Assembly (NCBI GenBank): GCA_041653615.1
Contig: JBAZEZ010000029.1
Coordinates: forward strand, 1 to 15,255
Source of the DNA: JAHJUB01 sp041653615 [NCBI: Candidatus Ratteibacteria bacterium]
Lineage (GTDB): Bacteria; Ratteibacteria; UBA8468; MWAK01
Reading direction: 5' to 3'
DNA length: 15,255 bases
Every line of letters starts with the position of its first letter. Positions within the stretch are counted from its first letter, which is position 1. Below the pieces are notes generated by a model. The model saw only the letters and a list, made by a program, of their open reading frames with translations. It was not told where the DNA came from and did no database searches. Shown one piece after another: positions 12,490-15,255 of this stretch. The position numbers and the translations under genes are program-made.

Positions 12490-14537
12490 CCGGATTTCCG
12501 GTTGGTCAATGCTGAAGTTTCAAAAGTATATATTTTTGCAAAGTTGTTTTCAAAGATAAGATTGAAATTCTCGGGATTTCTTGAAATCCATTCTTCTTCG
12601 GTCCAGGTTTTTCCGGTTTCCTTCCTAATTAAAATCCAGTTTGTTCCGTGGGACTTCAATCCTTCTTTCCAGACCGTATAATCCGGCATTTCCCGGTAAA
12701 CACCTTCCAGTTTTTCCATTTCTGCCGGGAAACAAACGGCCTTATCGAAATGATACTGGTGGACCAGTTTTTCATCGATACTGTTAATGGGTTGGTAGTA
12801 AACAGTGTTTCGCAGATTGTCTCCGTAGAGAGGGTAAAGAAAAAAATTCCCCACGTAAGCGATTGTCTGTTTCTTTCTCCGGGTGTTTTCATCGACCCAT
12901 TTCCATACCTCTGCTTCTGTTCCGTAATAATGTTTCCAGGCAAGAAATTTTGTCGGTTTTGCCATGTTGATGACGCGGAGGTAAGCATAGCCAAAAAACA
13001 GGACGATGAATAACAGGAAATAGGAAAGGGTTTTGAACCAAAGCTCCGGTTTTCCCCGGCGTGCTTTTTCGTGAAATGCCGTAACTGTGAAATAAAGAAA
13101 TACGCTCCAGATAAAGAAGACAAAATTTATTGGTTTGGGGAATTGCAGGAAAAAGAGGAGAAGGGTAGCAAAAATAAGAAGTGTTTCCAGGTTTTTATTT
13201 TTTCTGAAGGCTTTTATTTCGTTAAAGAAAAACAGCCACCCGATAATCATAATGGGGTAAATCAAGATTAAATGGCGCGTTTGGAAGTAATAACCGGGCA
13301 CGAACAGACAGTAAGCAATCAGGCACCAAAGCGGCAAAGCCATTATTAGGGCCGTCAAGTTTTTCTTTTTGAGGCAACCGACCAGTCCCACAAACCAGCC
13401 CAAAGACAATAAGGCAAGAAAATATGTTTTAAGGTCAATCATCGACATTGGACGCGAAAGGACGGAAAATAGCATCTTGCATTTTAAGAACAAGGGTACG
13501 GAAACATAGCGGTAAATGCCCGGAAAAATTTCAAACCGGCGGAAATTTAAAGATACCGGGAAAAGCGGGTTTCCGGTTACAAAAAGATTATTCAGGTAAG
13601 AGTAAAAGCCAAACACCGATAAGAGGAAAATAAAGGCGAATCGAAAAGACCAAGCACCGTTTCGGTTGGCTAACCCGGTTCGGAAGAGGGGTTTAAGCAA
13701 AAAAGGGAGGAGCGGCAATAAAAAAGGCAGGGATAAGGTTTTAATGCTGACCAAGAGCCCGGTGCTAACGGCGCCCAACAGAAAATCCCCCTTTTTTGTT
13801 CCGAAGCCAAGGTAATATAGCGAGGCAAGAAAAAAAGCAACCATCATTAATTCAACATATACCAACGACGTTTCCATAAAAACCGGTTTGATAAGTATGA
13901 AAAGTGTCGCGGCGAGAAAAGACCAGGTTTTTGGCAGGTTGAATCGGTCGGATAAAAGGTATACAGCCACAGCGGCGTAGACGACGAAAGGTAATTGGAC
14001 AAAATTTAAGAGCGGAGAGTCGTTAAGCGGAAGCAGATGAAAAAGATAGACCATTTCTCCGCCGATAGGGTAGTAAGTCATGGCAATGTCGGTGAAGGGT
14101 AACGGCAACAGTAAGAAACGGCCGTGTTGCAACCAATTAACGGCTATTGGAAGATGATACAATAAACCGTCGGTAGTGAGTATCGGAATTATTCCTTGCG
14201 CGAAGATGTTGAAGAGATAAACCGTGCAGATAAGCAGGAATAAGAAGAGCGGTTTACTTTCTGGTATCGGGAAACTCCTTTTCCATCTAACCAAGCTGAA
14301 ATTCGGCGGAGACAAGGCGGTTGAGACGGCTAAGAAAACGGAAATGTACAGGGTGAAGTAAAGAGCGGAAATGGCGCCCGCTAAACCAAGGATTGTAAGG
14401 CCGAGCAGTACCTCCCCGTAGAAGAGCGTGAAAAAATCGAGGAGTTTACGGCTGAATTCCCGGCTTGGGAAATATCTGCGGACGAGGTTGAGACAGGAAA
14501 TGCTGATGATTGTTATCCACAATAAAAAAAGAATCAT
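12471..14537 (-). CDS. GT-C type membrane glycosyltransferase (GT39/PMT-like)
   Basis: A 688-aa integral membrane protein with about a dozen predicted hydrophobic helices across residues 1-515 and a soluble C-terminal domain of about 170 residues. The first extracytoplasmic loop has Asp123 in 'TTDGLLYHLPIAVNWLQHGRF', and Asp150 follows in 'FTDIAMTYYP'. This is the layout of GT-C enzymes that use lipid-phosphate sugars, for example the PMT/ArnT group; the acceptor cannot be told. The helical motif 'LPKTWSFLAATLFILIKPVFMETSLVYVELMMVAFFLASLYYLG' region is also typical of this superfamily. The start ATG is 6 nt after the stop of the upstream gene, so the two are likely cotranscribed and coupled. 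The last residues (GSPKGI) and the TGA lie antisense within tRNA-Glu. The gene looks more A+T-rich than the housekeeping genes to its left. Confidence 0.8.
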   Translation of the reverse strand: MILFLLWITIISISCLNLVRRYFPSREFSRKLLDFFTLFYGEVLLGLTILGLAGAISALYFTLYISVFLAVSTALSPPNFSLVRWKRSFPIPESKPLFLFLLICTVYLFNIFAQGIIPILTTDGLLYHLPIAVNWLQHGRFLLLPLPFTDIAMTYYPIGGEMVYLFHLLPLNDSPLLNFVQLPFVVYAAVAVYLLSDRFNLPKTWSFLAATLFILIKPVFMETSLVYVELMMVAFFLASLYYLGFGTKKGDFLLGAVSTGLLVSIKTLSLPFLLPLLPFLLKPLFRTGLANRNGAWSFRFAFIFLLSVFGFYSYLNNLFVTGNPLFPVSLNFRRFEIFPGIYRYVSVPLFLKCKMLFSVLSRPMSMIDLKTYFLALLSLGWFVGLVGCLKKKNLTALIMALPLWCLIAYCLFVPGYYFQTRHLILIYPIMIIGWLFFFNEIKAFRKNKNLETLLIFATLLLFFLQFPKPINFVFFIWSVFLYFTVTAFHEKARRGKPELWFKTLSYFLLFIVLFFGYAYLRVINMAKPTKFLAWKHYYGTEAEVWKWVDENTRRKKQTIAYVGNFFLYPLYGDNLRNTVYYQPINSIDEKLVHQYHFDKAVCFPAEMEKLEGVYREMPDYTVWKEGLKSHGTNWILIRKETGKTWTEEEWISRNPENFNLIFENNFAKIYTFETSALTNRKSGSPKGI

Positions 14538-14543
14538 GGTGGT

Positions 14544-15212
14544 TTATTTTTCTATCCTAAAGTCGTAAAATCGGGTTATGCCTTCGCAGCCCACTACGCC
14601 GGCGTAAAATTCCTCCGGCAGCGATGTTTCCAGATAACCAAAACGGTGTCCGTCGATAACCACGGAAAAATACTTGCCTTTTTTCTCCGCTTCGAGTTTG
14701 TAGCGCGTTTTGGGTTTTAAGGTAAAGTTTGCGGAAGCCGTCATTATGTAACTCCACTTTCCGTTTTTAAAGACATGCCGCCAGATGTTTACGCCGCCGT
14801 CGTAGATGTAAATTTCAAAGCTCTCGCGATATTCCGGCCTGCCCTCCTTATCTTTCCCCATCTCTGAAACAAAAACCATGCCCGGGCCCGAACTGCCGTA
14901 ATATTCCACGGTGGAACTTACCTTAATATCTCCACCGACCTTCTTTTTGTAAACCATACTCGTAAAAGTTTCTTCCAGCGCTGTTGTTCCGGGTTTGTCC
15001 GAAGGTGTCTCGTTTTCAATGCTGTCTTCTCTTTGAACCCATCCGCCAAAATGGCTCAATTCCGGATTTTTAGCTAGAATCCAATCTCCGGCGCTCCACC
15101 CGTCCTTGTTGAATGTAGTGGAAAAAACGGTTTCCGCCCTAACGTTGGCGGCGAACAAAGAGATGATGGACCAAACGGTAAACAGCAAACCCGCGTATTT
15201 TTTCTTAACCAT
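14544..15212 (-). CDS. Secreted beta-sandwich (concanavalin A-like / DUF1080-like) protein
   Basis: The signal peptide MVKKKYAGLLFTVWSIISLF ends with cleavage near NVRA. The mature part of about 195 residues looks like a single jelly-roll domain: 'FSTTFNKDGWSAGDWIL', 'ISSTVEY'-type strands, 'PGMVFVSEMG', 'YELEAEKKGKYFSVVIDGHRFGYLE'-like strands and a final 'GVVGCEGITRFYDFRIEK'. The pattern 'R.K.EAE..G..F.V..DG' is typical of LamG and DUF1080-like carbohydrate-associated folds. No catalytic residues can be named. I choose the ATG at 15210-15212 because GAGGAG sits 7 nt upstream; a TTG at 15227 would overlap that ribosome binding site. It is the first gene of a likely two-gene unit with the glycosyltransferase, which suggests a surface-glycan or glycoprotein role (inference). 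Confidence 0.78.
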   Translation of the reverse strand: MVKKKYAGLLFTVWSIISLFAANVRAETVFSTTFNKDGWSAGDWILAKNPELSHFGGWVQREDSIENETPSDKPGTTALEETFTSMVYKKKVGGDIKVSSTVEYYGSSGPGMVFVSEMGKDKEGRPEYRESFEIYIYDGGVNIWRHVFKNGKWSYIMTASANFTLKPKTRYKLEAEKKGKYFSVVIDGHRFGYLETSLPEEFYAGVVGCEGITRFYDFRIEK

Positions 15213-15219
15213 GTTTTTT

Positions 15220-15225
15220 CTCCTC
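15220..15225 (-). promoter_or_regulatory. Shine-Dalgarno GAGGAG deciding the start of the secreted protein
   Basis: GAGGAG on the minus strand with 7 nt to the ATG at 15212. It is the only strong Shine-Dalgarno seen before any gene in this window. Confidence 0.8.
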
Positions 15226-15255
15226 AAAGTCTCCTATTTAAAATACTGGCAAATT

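Noticed and set aside
12406-12681. A 91-aa plus-strand open frame across tRNA-Glu
   Set aside because: It begins in the tRNA leader, runs through the tRNA and lies antisense to the glycosyltransferase gene; it is a shadow frame.

Overview
The window reads as a chromosomal segment of an uncultured diderm (Gram-negative-type) bacterium. The diderm inference rests on a BamD-like protein, an LptE lipoprotein and several Sec signal peptides. Genes are long, ordinary and dense, but the spaces between them, and some coding sequences, are invaded by short palindromic repeats. The style recalls candidate-phylum genomes such as Omnitrophota or similar lineages; that placement is a guess and no marker here settles it.

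Layout, left to right. (1) Positions 2-4813, plus strand: two secreted proteins that share a nearly identical C-terminal anchor (Gly5, a hydrophobic stretch, then a Trp-Trp/Arg/Lys tail). The first is a 5'-truncated fibronectin type III protein. The second is a large M4 (thermolysin-type) metalloprotease whose reading frame is cut by one in-frame TAA at 3698-3700. The downstream part continues in the same frame for another 371 codons to the anchor. (2) 4893-8468, plus strand: BamD-like TPR protein, LptE, DNA polymerase III delta (HolA, unusually short) and FolC. This is an envelope-biogenesis/housekeeping run with palindromic repeats between the genes and, in frame, inside lptE and folC. (3) 8499-11719, minus strand: peptide chain release factor 2 (prfB, without the usual programmed frameshift) and DNA topoisomerase I (topA), separated by an 81-nt composite palindrome. 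(4) 11720-12416: no protein gene. It holds a good topA promoter, an opposing promoter whose -35 overlaps the first, a ~150-nt region that can fold as a four-way junction, several repeat copies, and a 3'-truncated copy of a tRNA-Glu followed by a structured spacer. (5) An intact tRNA-Glu(CTC) at 12417-12489. (6) 12471-15212, minus strand: a two-gene unit of a secreted beta-rich (concanavalin-like) protein and a GT-C type membrane glycosyltransferase, whose last codons run antisense into the tRNA gene.

The most distinctive theme is that at least five families of short palindromic elements are woven into genes. They add in-frame peptide segments to FolC and LptE, supply the C-terminal residues and stop codon of the protease frame and of FolC, and supply the stop codon of prfB. 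The other points of note are the single stop that splits the protease, the shared C-terminal sorting-like tail, the tRNA-Glu partial duplication with its structured 154-nt spacer, and the promoter-linked structured region upstream of topA.
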